A stretch of DNA of 64,000 bases, taken from positions 268,765-332,764 of the forward strand of contig CAVUBL010000016.1 in the NCBI GenBank assembly GCA_963739795.1, given 5' to 3'. The position numbers and the translations under genes were made by a program. Position 1 is the first letter of the stretch, and each line of letters starts with the position of its first letter. This stretch comes from CAVUBL01 sp963739795. Lineage in GTDB: Bacteria; Acidobacteriota; Thermoanaerobaculia; Multivoradales; DATKCC01. Positions 8,273 through 16,656 of the stretch are shown piece after piece. The notes below the pieces were generated by a model, which saw nothing but the letters and a program-made list of their open reading frames with translations, had not been told where the DNA came from and made no database searches.

Positions 8273-8557
8273 ATGAAGGGATTCGGCCCACGAGAGGATG
8301 TCGACTGGTCGCCGGCCACGTCCGGCAACGCGGTGTCGTGGAACGGTGCCGCCGTGGTGAAGGCAGTTGGTGAACGCAGCCCCCGGGGCCCGAGCGTACC
8401 GAGCGCCGACCCGCCGACATCGCCGGGGCTCCACGGCTCCGGGGTGGGCGGCGTAGACCTCCACGTGGTGATGTCGGCGTCAGTCGAGATCCGGGACATC
8501 CGGAAGCTCGCCGGCACCGTCCTGGTCCACGCCTGCCAGGCCGCGCAGACTCCCTAG
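8273..8557 (+). CDS. possible small hypothetical protein
   Basis: An open frame of 94 residues, divergent from the racemase-like gene. The C-terminal third (GGVDLHVVMSASVEIRDIRKLAGT) has a plausible strand/helix pattern, but I recognise no family. There is no strong Shine-Dalgarno site. Its TAG stop is supplied by the left end of the MITE-like element at 8555, so it may be a truncated or chance frame. Given as a low-confidence candidate because the 300 bp between racemase and repeat holds nothing else. Confidence 0.25.
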   Translation: MKGFGPREDVDWSPATSGNAVSWNGAAVVKAVGERSPRGPSVPSADPPTSPGLHGSGVGGVDLHVVMSASVEIRDIRKLAGTVLVHACQAAQTP

Positions 8558-8831
8558 GAGTCTGCGCGGCAGAAACGCGCAGTCGCGTTGCGAGCGCCGT
8601 GGGGCCGGATACGAGGCACCGCGACGCAGGCGATGCCGAGCCATCGTCGAGGAGCGGGAACGAAGTAGACGGCTCCACACCGCCGCAACCCTCTGGGCGC
8701 AAGGGGGTTACGGGGTGTCTCTGGCGTTGCTCGTCGTCTACGATGTCCCCGCATCGCCTCCTCCTCGCGCCTTGGATCCACCCCGTAAGACCCTTGCGCG
8801 CGGCTACGTGTTTCTGCCGCGCAGACTCCTA
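8555..8831. mobile_element. MITE-like palindromic element, about 277 bp
   Basis: The ends are 22-bp perfect terminal inverted repeats. The left starts TAGGAGTCTGCGCGGC at 8555, and the right is its exact complement ending at 8831. Similarity between the arms continues imperfectly for about 85 bp inward (shared GAGGCGATGC and ACATCGT-type blocks), and a second inverted pair (GCGCAAGGG..TTACGGGGTG) lies at 8697-8717 and 8778-8798. The whole piece could fold as one long hairpin. Fourteen bases left of the element (8541-8554) repeat the terminus again in reverse, as if it had inserted into or beside another copy. No transposase frame is present. It looks like a non-autonomous derivative of an IS. 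Confidence 0.65.
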
Positions 8832-11800
8832 GCCTGGACTATCGAGGGCCCGGCGCACGGCGCTGGAGAGCTCGTGGCGATCGAAGGGCTTGGGCACGAG
8901 GGGGCCCTGGAGCGCGGCGAGGTTGGGGCGGGCCGCCAGGTCGGCGGAGTAGCCGGTGAGGAAGACGACGGGGAGGTTGGGGCGCAGCGCCTGGAGGCGG
9001 GTCGCGAGCTCCGGTCCCCCCATGCCGGGCATGACGACGTCGGTCACCAAGAGGTCGATGTCGTCCAGGCGGCTGCGAGCGATCTTCAGGGCCGCCGGGC
9101 CGTCGGGCGCCGCGATCACCGTGTAGCCGAGGTCGGAGAGGAAGCGCCCGGCGAGGGCGCGGACGGCTTGTTGGTCCTCGGCGAGGAGGATCGTCTCCGT
9201 CCCGCTCCGGCTCTCGCCGTCGGCCTCCGCCGGCTCCAGCGGGCCCGCCGGCTCGTCCAGCCGGGGGAGGATGATCCGGAAGGTGGCCCCCTTTCCCGGC
9301 GTGCTCCGGACCTCGGTCCGCCCGCCGCTCTCCTCGACGACGCCGTACACCGTCGCCAGGCCGAGCCCCGTGCCATGGCCTTGGGGCTTGGTCGTGAAGA
9401 AGGGCTCGAAGATGTGGTCCATCACCTCGGGGGTCATCCCGGTTCCGGTGTCCGTGGCGGTCAAAGTGACGTAGCTTCCGGAGGGGAGATCGGCTCCCCG
9501 GCCCTCCAAGGAGTCTCCGGACAGCTCGTGGTGGGCCGTCTCAAGGACCAGGCGGCCTCCGGACGGCATGGCGTCCCGGGCGTTCACTGCAAGGTTCATC
9601 ACCACCATCTCCATCTGGTTCGGATCGACCCGCACCACGCAGGAAGTGGTGCTCCGGCGCACGACCACGGCAATATCCTCTCCGATCAGGCGGTGCAGCA
9701 TCGCCTCCAGGCCGGCGAGCAAGGCGTTCAGATCGACCGGTCTCGGGTCCGACGTGCCGCTCCGGCTGAAGGCGAGGAGCTGCCGCGTCAGCCCCGCGGC
9801 CCGGTCGGCCGCCGAGAGGACCTCCTCCAGTTGGGCCCGGCCGGGGTGATCCGGACCGAGGGTAGTCGCCAGGAGCTCACCGTAGCCGGAGATGACGGTG
9901 AGGAGATTGTTGAAGTCGTGGGCAACACCCCCCGCCAGGCGCCCGACCGCCTCCATCTTCTGGCTCTGGAGCAGCTGCTGTCGGGTCTCCTCCAGGGTCG
10001 CGGCGGCACGCCTCGCCTCGGTGATGTCCTCTTTGACCGCGACGTAGTGCGTCGTCCGGCCCGTCGCGTCGAGAAGCGGTGAGATGGCGACGTGCTCCCA
10101 GAACAGGGCGCCGTCCTTGCGCCGGTTCACCAGCTCGCCGCTCCACTCGTGGCCCTGGCCGAGGGTGCTCCACATCTGCTGGTAGGTCTCGGTGGGCACG
10201 AGGCCCGACTTGAGGACTCGCGGGTTCTCGCCGCGCACTTCGTCGAGGGTGTAGCCGCTCACTTCGGTGAACTTCGCGTTGACGTACTCGATCTGGCCGG
10301 AAGCGTCGGTGATCACGACCGAGGCGGGGCTGTGATCCACCGCGCGGGAGAGCTTTCGGGCTTCTTCTTCGGCCGCGTCTCGTCGCTCTCGAGCCTCGAT
10401 GGCCTCGAACGCGTGGCTCAGATCCTGGCCGGTCTCGTCGAGCATGGCCAGATTCGGGCCGTCGAAGCTGCCGGGCTCACGCGCGCAGAGCACGAGCACG
10501 CCGGCGGTGCCGTCGCTCAGGAGCAGCGGGGTCGCGGCGGCCGAGCGCAACGCTTGGCGGTCGCCGAGTCGTCCCCAGAGACTCGAGCCGAGAGCGACGC
10601 TCAGGTCCGACACCGCCAGCGTCCGGTGCTCTCGGACCGCGGTGCCGGCCGGTCCCAGGCTGAGGGGTCCTTCGCTCCACCGGAGCGGCGCCGTCGCCAG
10701 CTCCTCGACGGTCAGCAATCCGTGAGCCGCGACCGGGCGCAGATCGCCCGAGGGCTCCGCCTGGGCGATCCAGGCGATCGGAAAGCCACCCTCTTCGACC
10801 GCGGCCCGGCAGGCGTAGGCAAGCAGGTGGTTGGCGTTGCGCTCGGTCACGACGAGGCGGTTCACCGCACTCCGCGTGAGCAGCAACCGGTTTAGGAGAA
10901 CGGCGCGTCCCTCTGCCGCGGCGACTCGCAATGCCATCTCACGTCGTGAGGCGGCGTAGACGATCGCTGCGATCGCGGCGGCGATCGCGCCCACGAGCAA
11001 TGCCAGGTAGGAGAGCCTTCGGGGGACCTCGGCGAGAGCCTCTCGCCGGTCGACTTTGACCACCAGCGCCCAGGGAGCGTTCTCGAGCCGGCGGGTTGCG
11101 GCGAGGATCGGGACTCCGCGGTAGTCCCGGAACTCGCCGAAGCCCGCTTTGACGGTGAAGGCGCGAGCTGCTGCGAAGTCCGGGCTGTCAGCCCTCCGCC
11201 GGAGGCCCGAGGGGGGTGTGGTCAGGAAGCGGACCGGAGAGAGCGAGACGAGGTCGGAGCCGTCCCATACCCAGAGAAGAGCCTCGCCGCTGTCGGTGGC
11301 CATGGGCTCGGAGTGGAGCAGGGAGTAGACCCAAGGTGCAGGATCGGCGACCAGGACTGACGCGCGGAGGCTAGGCGCACCGGCGGTTACGGGAACCGGA
11401 GCGGTTACCACCAGAACCCTGGCGCCAGTGGTCGTGACGATCAGGTGGGGAGGTTCGTCCCCGCGAGTCGCGGCCACCTCCTGGACGAGATGGGGATCAC
11501 CTGCGAGGGGTCCGGCTGCGGTGACGGGCTGTCCGCTCGAGTCGAGAAGGTAGGCAGCGACGTAACCGCGCCGCGCGACCATCGCGGGGGCCAAGCGAGC
11601 GCCGGCCTCGGGGTCGGCCGCCAGGAGCTCGGCGTCGATGTGCCGGCCCTCGAGCCAGACGTCGATGGCGTCGCGGCGATCGTCCGCCATGGCGCCGAGG
11701 CGAGCCTTCCAATCGCGGACGGCGCCACGCTGCTCGTCGCGAGCCCAGAAAATCGCCGCCACAACGACCACTGCGAAGGCGAACACGCCGACATAGAGGC

Positions 11801-11882
11801 TTCGCCGCCACGAGCTTTGGAAGGCGTTCGCGAGCCTCGGCTCCCTCAGCTTGGGCTGCGAGTCCATTCCTCCAACCTTCAT
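8829..11882 (-). CDS. membrane hybrid sensor histidine kinase (sensor-GAF-PAS-HisKA-HATPase-REC)
   Basis: 1017-residue phosphorelay sensor. Order: a transmembrane span (about 30-47), an extracytoplasmic sensor of about 240 residues, a second span (LALLVGAIAAAIAAIVYAA, about 290-310), a GAF-like region (about 330-495), a PAS domain (AVDHSPASVVITDASGQIEYVN), a HisKA box with phospho-acceptor His in GGVAHDFNNLL, a HATPase domain (NLAVNARDAM, DTGTGM, GTGLGLATVYG) and a C-terminal receiver with phospho-Asp in VTDVVMPGMGG and Lys in VPKPF. No partner response regulator is adjacent. It is divergent from the PadR gene. Its TAG stop is the outer end of the MITE-like element, so the last residues may be altered, although the receiver itself is complete. 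Confidence 0.92.
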   Translation of the reverse strand: MKVGGMDSQPKLREPRLANAFQSSWRRSLYVGVFAFAVVVVAAIFWARDEQRGAVRDWKARLGAMADDRRDAIDVWLEGRHIDAELLAADPEAGARLAPAMVARRGYVAAYLLDSSGQPVTAAGPLAGDPHLVQEVAATRGDEPPHLIVTTTGARVLVVTAPVPVTAGAPSLRASVLVADPAPWVYSLLHSEPMATDSGEALLWVWDGSDLVSLSPVRFLTTPPSGLRRRADSPDFAAARAFTVKAGFGEFRDYRGVPILAATRRLENAPWALVVKVDRREALAEVPRRLSYLALLVGAIAAAIAAIVYAASRREMALRVAAAEGRAVLLNRLLLTRSAVNRLVVTERNANHLLAYACRAAVEEGGFPIAWIAQAEPSGDLRPVAAHGLLTVEELATAPLRWSEGPLSLGPAGTAVREHRTLAVSDLSVALGSSLWGRLGDRQALRSAAATPLLLSDGTAGVLVLCAREPGSFDGPNLAMLDETGQDLSHAFEAIEARERRDAAEEEARKLSRAVDHSPASVVITDASGQIEYVNAKFTEVSGYTLDEVRGENPRVLKSGLVPTETYQQMWSTLGQGHEWSGELVNRRKDGALFWEHVAISPLLDATGRTTHYVAVKEDITEARRAAATLEETRQQLLQSQKMEAVGRLAGGVAHDFNNLLTVISGYGELLATTLGPDHPGRAQLEEVLSAADRAAGLTRQLLAFSRSGTSDPRPVDLNALLAGLEAMLHRLIGEDIAVVVRRSTTSCVVRVDPNQMEMVVMNLAVNARDAMPSGGRLVLETAHHELSGDSLEGRGADLPSGSYVTLTATDTGTGMTPEVMDHIFEPFFTTKPQGHGTGLGLATVYGVVEESGGRTEVRSTPGKGATFRIILPRLDEPAGPLEPAEADGESRSGTETILLAEDQQAVRALAGRFLSDLGYTVIAAPDGPAALKIARSRLDDIDLLVTDVVMPGMGGPELATRLQALRPNLPVVFLTGYSADLAARPNLAALQGPLVPKPFDRHELSSAVRRALDSPG

Positions 11883-11992
11883 GCCAAACGCCTGCCACCC
11901 CGAGGGGAGGCGAGCCGAAAGACGCCCTCCCTACGATGAGTCGAGAGGGCCGGAAAACCTCAAGGCTACCACTCTCCGGGGAGCGCCCCGGG

Positions 11993-12019
11993 TTGACTCA
12001 TCGACAAGATATATATAAC
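11993..12019 (+). promoter_or_regulatory. probable promoter of the PadR-permease operon
   Basis: TTGACT at 11993-11998 and TATAAC at 12014-12019 are separated by 15 bases, slightly short. The -10 lies in an alternating run (ATATATATAAC) unlike the GC-rich surroundings, of the sort PadR repressors bind. It ends 9 bases before ATG 12029, so the message may be leaderless and autoregulated. Confidence 0.5.
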
Positions 12020-12028
12020 TTCATACCC

Positions 12029-12403
12029 ATGAAGAGCGAGCCCGGCGGTCCCGATTCTCGCGGCGCTTCGGTCGAGGTCCTCGACGAGAAGAGCTTCCAC
12101 ATGATGGTGGCCCTGGCACCCGGGCCCATGCACGGCTACGCCATCCGACAGGAGGTGGAGGAGCGGACCGAAGGCGCGGTCCGGCTCTGGCCGGCCACCC
12201 TCTACGGGTTGCTCTCGGAGCTCGCGGAGCGGGGCCTGATCGAGCCCGCCGAGAGCCCCGGCGGCCCGGACGACGACCCGCGCCGCCGGTACTACTCGCT
12301 GACCCCGGCGGGCCGTCGCGCCCTCGGGGCCGAGGCGGCGCGGCTCGAGGGGCTCGCCCGCCTGGCGCGTCTCCAGCTCTCCCTCGGGGAGGCCGGCTCG
12401 TGA
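12029..12403 (+). CDS. PadR family transcriptional regulator
   Basis: Winged-helix repressor of 124 residues. Core PadR sequence is visible: FHMMVALAPGPMHGYAIRQEVEERT, then LWPATLYGLLSELAERGLIEPAE (recognition helix region) and RRRYYSLTPAGRRALGAEA (wing). ATG 12029 was chosen over the upstream frame because the family begins there and the promoter lies immediately 5'. Its TGA overlaps the GTG of the permease gene (GTGA). PadR/ADOP pairs of this form are characteristic of Acidobacteriota, where PadR probably controls the permease. The effector is unknown. Confidence 0.9.
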   Translation: MKSEPGGPDSRGASVEVLDEKSFHMMVALAPGPMHGYAIRQEVEERTEGAVRLWPATLYGLLSELAERGLIEPAESPGGPDDDPRRRYYSLTPAGRRALGAEAARLEGLARLARLQLSLGEAGS

Positions 12404-15108
12404 GCGCTCCACGTCCGTCCCGGGCGGTGCGGCTGGCGACCGCCCTCTACCGGCGCGCGGCGTCGGTCCTGCCGAAGGACTTCCGCGCCGAGTACCTCGG
12501 CGAGCTCACGGCCTGCTTCGAGGGGATCGCGGCCGAGGCCCGGGGGCGGAGCCGCTGGGCCGTGGTGAGCGTGACGGTGCGCTCGATCCTCGACCTCTTC
12601 ACCCGGGCGCCGAAGCAGCACCTGGCGGCGGCGCGGGCGGGCGTCCTCGCCCCGACCGGCGGTTGGGCGGGCACCTGGGCGGACCTGCGCCACGCCGCGC
12701 GGCGGCTCAGGCGGCGGCCCTCCTTCACCCTGGCGTCGGTGGTCACCCTCGCGTTGGGGATCGCGGCGGCCACCTCCGTCTTCACCCTGGTTCACGGCGT
12801 CGTGCTTTCGCCTCTCCCGTATCCGCAGCCCGATCGCCTCGTGCAGGTCGACTACGGCGCCACCGGCCTCGGAATCCCCCGAGGGCTGGGCATCACCTAC
12901 GGCGCCTACCGTTTCTATGAGCAGCACCTCCGGTCCGTCAGCGCCCTGGCGATGTACGACTCGACCGACCTCACGCTCACGGGCCGGGGCGAGCCGGTGC
13001 GCCTGGACGGCACCCGGGCGACCCCGTCCCTGGCGGCGGTGCTGGGCGTCGCTCCGCGCCTCGGCCGCTGGTTCACCGCGGCGGAGGGGCGGGACGGGGC
13101 GCCGCCGGTGGTGGTCCTCTCGGACCGCCTGTGGCGGGAGCGCTTCGGCGCCGACCCGGCGGTCCTGGGGGAGAGCATCGACCTGGGCGGTGGACCGCAC
13201 CAAGTCGTCGGCGTGATGGGTCCGTCCTTCGCCTTTCCCTCGGAGAACACCTCCTTCTGGATTCCGCGAGCCGTGCCGGCGACCGGACTGGGGGGGTGGA
13301 ACGAGAGGGCGGTGGCGCGCCTGGAGCCGGGCGCCGATCCGGCGGCGCTCGAGCGGGAGATGACCTCCCTCGTCCCCCTCCTGCGCGCGACCACGGACGA
13401 GCCGAAGAAGCTCGCCTCCTACCTCGACGAGGCCCGGGTCTTCCCGCGGATCGTCTCCCTCCGGGAGGAGGTGGTGGGGGACGTTCGGGCGACGCTCTGG
13501 ATTCTCCTGGGGACGGTCGGGTTCGTGCTGGCGATCGCGGTCGCCAACGTCGCCAACCTGTTCCTGGTGCGGGCCGAGGACGCAGGGCGCGAGACGGCGG
13601 TGCGCACGGCGCTCGGTGCCGGCAGCGGTCGGGTGATCCGGGGCTTCCTCGCCGAGAGCCTGATGATCGCCTTGGCGGCGGGAGCCGTGGGCGTCGCGGT
13701 GGCCGCGGCGGCCGTCCGGGTGCTCCGAACCGAGGCGCCGGTGGACATCCCGCGGCTCTCGGAGGTCCGCCTCGACCCCGCCGCCGTGGCCGTGGCCGTC
13801 GGGATGACCCTGGCGGCCGCCCTGCTGGTGGGCCTGGCCGCGGCGCTACGCCGGCGTGGCGCCCTGGCCGCGGAGCTCAAGGCGGGCGGCGGCCGGGCTA
13901 CGGCCGGACGCCGTCTCCTCAAGGGGCGCGACGCTCTGGTGGCCGCGCAGGTGGCCCTCGCCCTGGTCCTCCTCATCGGGTCGGGGCTCCTCATCCGCAC
14001 CTTCGAGAGGCTGCGTTCGGTCGACCTGGGGTTCAGCCAGCGCCAAGCCCTGGTCTTCGACCTCGGCCTTCCCGGCTCGCGCTACCAAGGCCGCGCCGCG
14101 GAGCGCGCCTTCCACGACCGGCTCCTGGCTCGCCTCCGGGCGCTTCCCGGTGTCGAGTCGGCGGCGGCGATCGGGAGCTGCCTGCCCCTCTCGAACGGCT
14201 TGTGCTGGGGCGAGACCCTGGAGGCCGAGGGGCTGCCCACCCCCTCCGGCCAAGTCCCTCCCGTCACCGGCGCGCGGGTCGCGACGACCGACTACTTCCG
14301 CACCCTGGGCATCCCGGTTCGGGGGCGCACGTTCACCGCGGCCGACGAGCGCGGCGCCGCCACGGGGGTGATCCTCAGCGAGTCGGCGTCCCGGGCGTAC
14401 TTCGGGGATCGCGATCCCATCGGTCGCCGGATCCGCTTCGGACACGAGGAGCCCTGGCACACCGTCGTGGGTGTCGCCGGCGACGTCCGAGCGCGTCTGG
14501 AGACCGACGATTTCCAGCGGGTCCTCTACCTTCCCATGCTGCCCGAGACGGCCGACGGACCGCCGCCGGACCGCCTGGTCTACGTTCTCGCCACCTCGCT
14601 GCCTCCGACTTCCCTCGCACCCGCCGTGCGCCGCGTCGTCTCGGAGCTCGACCCCCTGCTCCCCCTGGCCGACGTCCGCACGCTCGCCGGCGTCATCGCC
14701 GGGGCCACCGCGCCCACCGCCTTCGCCCTCCTGGTCATCGGCCTCGCGGCGCTGATCGCCCTCCTACTGGGGGCGGTGGGCGTCTACGCGGTGGTGGCCT
14801 ACGCGGTCAGCCGACGCACGGCCGAGATCGGGGTGCGGATGGCCCTGGGGGCTCATGCCGGCGACGTGGCGCGGATGGTGTTTCGGCAAGGGGGGGCGGT
14901 GGTCCTCGCGGGTGTCGGGATCGGTCTCGCCGGTGCCCTCGCCCTCACCCGCCTGATGGGCGGGCTGCTTTTCGGCGTGAGCCCCGCCGACCCGGCGAGC
15001 TACGCGGTGCTGACCGGCGTGATGCTGGCGGTCGCCGGCCTGGCCCTCTGGCTCCCGGCCCGGCGGGCCTCCCGGGTGGAGCCCCTGGAGGCCCTGCGGA
15101 GCGAGTGA
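12400..15108 (+). CDS. ADOP-type ABC transporter permease (tandem MacB/FtsX)
   Basis: 902-residue inner-membrane permease. An N-terminal prefix domain (about 1-85, LPKDFRAEYLGELTACF) is followed by two repeats, each with a periplasmic MacB core and FtsX segments. The first begins DLRHAARRLRRRPSFTLASVVTLALGI with VVLSPLPYPQPDRLV; the second ends AVVAYAVSRRTAEIGVRMALGA...PARRASRVEPLEALRSE. This is the acidobacterial duplicated orphan permease architecture, so called because no ATPase gene is adjacent; none is seen here. It starts at GTG 12400 inside the padR stop. It probably works in lipoprotein, peptide or drug export or in envelope signalling, by analogy with MacB. Confidence 0.9.
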   Translation: MSAPRPSRAVRLATALYRRAASVLPKDFRAEYLGELTACFEGIAAEARGRSRWAVVSVTVRSILDLFTRAPKQHLAAARAGVLAPTGGWAGTWADLRHAARRLRRRPSFTLASVVTLALGIAAATSVFTLVHGVVLSPLPYPQPDRLVQVDYGATGLGIPRGLGITYGAYRFYEQHLRSVSALAMYDSTDLTLTGRGEPVRLDGTRATPSLAAVLGVAPRLGRWFTAAEGRDGAPPVVVLSDRLWRERFGADPAVLGESIDLGGGPHQVVGVMGPSFAFPSENTSFWIPRAVPATGLGGWNERAVARLEPGADPAALEREMTSLVPLLRATTDEPKKLASYLDEARVFPRIVSLREEVVGDVRATLWILLGTVGFVLAIAVANVANLFLVRAEDAGRETAVRTALGAGSGRVIRGFLAESLMIALAAGAVGVAVAAAAVRVLRTEAPVDIPRLSEVRLDPAAVAVAVGMTLAAALLVGLAAALRRRGALAAELKAGGGRATAGRRLLKGRDALVAAQVALALVLLIGSGLLIRTFERLRSVDLGFSQRQALVFDLGLPGSRYQGRAAERAFHDRLLARLRALPGVESAAAIGSCLPLSNGLCWGETLEAEGLPTPSGQVPPVTGARVATTDYFRTLGIPVRGRTFTAADERGAATGVILSESASRAYFGDRDPIGRRIRFGHEEPWHTVVGVAGDVRARLETDDFQRVLYLPMLPETADGPPPDRLVYVLATSLPPTSLAPAVRRVVSELDPLLPLADVRTLAGVIAGATAPTAFALLVIGLAALIALLLGAVGVYAVVAYAVSRRTAEIGVRMALGAHAGDVARMVFRQGGAVVLAGVGIGLAGALALTRLMGGLLFGVSPADPASYAVLTGVMLAVAGLALWLPARRASRVEPLEALRSE

Positions 15109-15138
15109 GCGGTGGATGGTAGGCTGGTTGGCCCGGCC

Positions 15139-15160
15139 GCGCCGTGAGCCCTCACGGCGC
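15139..15160 (+). terminator. hairpin after the ADOP permease gene
   Basis: GCGCCGTGAG, two bases, CTCACGGCGC: a perfect 10-bp stem followed by GCTCTTG, 30 bp downstream of the permease stop and 21 bp before the sulfatase start. It resembles an intrinsic terminator, although the T-run is poor. Confidence 0.45.
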
Positions 15161-15181
15161 GCTCTTGCCGGATCGCTCGTC

Positions 15182-16585
15182 ATGTCGTCGCATCGCGCCT
15201 TCCTGCTCGCCGGCTGTCTCGCGCTGCTGGCTCCGTCGATGGCTCCCGCCGCCGCGCCGGCCGGCCGGCCGGCGGCCGCCGAGAGCCACGCCGGACACCA
15301 CCGGCCGAACGTCTTCCTGATCGTCATCGACACGCTGCGGGCCGATCACCTGTCGGTCTACGGCTACGACAAGAAGACCTCGCCCCATATCGACGCCCTG
15401 GCCGCCCAGGGCACGCTCTACGAGGAGGCGATCTCGGCGGCGCCGTGGACGCTGCCCTCCCACGCGTCCCTGTTCACCGGGCTCTACGTCCGCGACCACC
15501 ACACGAGCTGCGAGCACCTGACCCTCGAGCCGAGCTTCGACACCCTGGCGGAACGGCTGGCCCGGGCCGGGTACCACACCGGCGGTTTCTCGAACAACGT
15601 CTGGACCAACCCGGACTCGGGGCTCGAGCAGGGCTTCCAGACCTTCGAGGAGCTGTGGCGCGACCAGAAGTCGCGCACGGAAGGGATCTCGGAGGACGAC
15701 CCGACGACCGACATGGGGGCGGCCAAGACCGACGAGGACGTGCTCTCGTGGATCGACGGGCTCCACGACGAGAAGCCGTTCTTCGTCTTCATCAACTTCT
15801 TCGAGCCCCACCTGCCGTACCGGCCCACGAAACCGTTCGACGACGCCTTCCTGCCCGCCGGGACGCCGCCGTCGATGGTGCAGCGCCTGCGCTCGTTTTA
15901 CACGCCGCGCGAGTACGGCTACAGCTTGAACGTGCCCTGGATGAAGGTGAGCCCGCGGGAGCTCGAGGTCCTACGCGGCCTCTACGACGGCGAGATCGCC
16001 TACGTCGACTCGAAGATCGGCGAGCTGGTCGACGGGCTGCGCGCCCGCGGCCTGGCGGACGACACGGTGCTGGTGATCACCTCGGACCACGGCGAGCACC
16101 TGGGCGAGAACCACATGATCGGGCACAAGCTCTCGGTCTACGAGCCCTTGCTCCACGTGCCGCTGGTGCTCTGGGGCCCGGGGCGCGTCCCGGCGGGCCG
16201 GCGGATCGCGGGCCAGGTCCAGAGCCTGGACCTCTTCGGAACGATCCTCGATCTCGCCGAGGTCGATCGGGGAGGGGCGCCCAAGCTCCCCTTGCGGGCC
16301 CCGAAGCAGGGCTACACCTTCTCCGAGCTCGCCTACCCCCAGATCTTCCTCGATGTGATCCACCGGAAGATCTCGGGGTGGAACGCCAGCCGCTTCGCCC
16401 GGGCGCTCACCGCCGTGCGCGGTCCCCGCTACAAGCTGATCGCGGGCTCGGACGGCAGCCGGGAGCTCTACGATCTTCAGGCCGACCCCCACGAGACGAA
16501 GAACCTCGCCGGCTCCAAGCCCGAGGTCCTCGGCAAGCTCCAGGCGGTCCTGGAAGAGTTCGAGCAGGGCAAGCGTCCGCGGTGA
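15182..16585 (+). CDS. secreted sulfatase-superfamily hydrolase/transferase
   Basis: Alkaline-phosphatase/sulfatase fold, 467 residues from ATG 15182, with a signal peptide (FLLAGCLALLAPSMAPAAA). Metal-site motifs are clear: NVFLIVIDTLRADHLSVYGY (bimetal Asp, about 43-62), FEPHLPY, and VITSDHGEHLGENHMIGHK. The nucleophile position reads APWTLPSHASLFTG, with Thr90 where true sulfatases have Cys or Ser in C/S-x-P-x-R for formylglycine formation. Thr nucleophiles occur in phosphoethanolamine and phosphoglycerol transferases. It is therefore better seen as a sulfatase-like phospho- or alkyl-transferase/hydrolase of unknown substrate. The upstream in-frame extension from 15116 lacks a secretion signal and was discarded. 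Confidence 0.85.
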   Translation: MSSHRAFLLAGCLALLAPSMAPAAAPAGRPAAAESHAGHHRPNVFLIVIDTLRADHLSVYGYDKKTSPHIDALAAQGTLYEEAISAAPWTLPSHASLFTGLYVRDHHTSCEHLTLEPSFDTLAERLARAGYHTGGFSNNVWTNPDSGLEQGFQTFEELWRDQKSRTEGISEDDPTTDMGAAKTDEDVLSWIDGLHDEKPFFVFINFFEPHLPYRPTKPFDDAFLPAGTPPSMVQRLRSFYTPREYGYSLNVPWMKVSPRELEVLRGLYDGEIAYVDSKIGELVDGLRARGLADDTVLVITSDHGEHLGENHMIGHKLSVYEPLLHVPLVLWGPGRVPAGRRIAGQVQSLDLFGTILDLAEVDRGGAPKLPLRAPKQGYTFSELAYPQIFLDVIHRKISGWNASRFARALTAVRGPRYKLIAGSDGSRELYDLQADPHETKNLAGSKPEVLGKLQAVLEEFEQGKRPR

Positions 16586-16604
16586 CGGGCGCCGTCGGCG
16601 GCGC

Positions 16605-16633
16605 TTGACGGAGCCAAACGAATGTTTGATACT
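16605..16633 (+). promoter_or_regulatory. promoter with embedded TetR-type operator
   Basis: TTGACG (16605-16610), 17-base spacer, GATACT (16628-16633). The palindrome CAAACGAATGTTTG (16615-16628) fills the spacer, which suits repression by the TetR protein encoded just downstream. The same GATACT -10 recurs in front of the two beta-helix genes. Confidence 0.65.
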
Positions 16634-16656
16634 CCCGTTTCGCGCCGAGGATTCCC

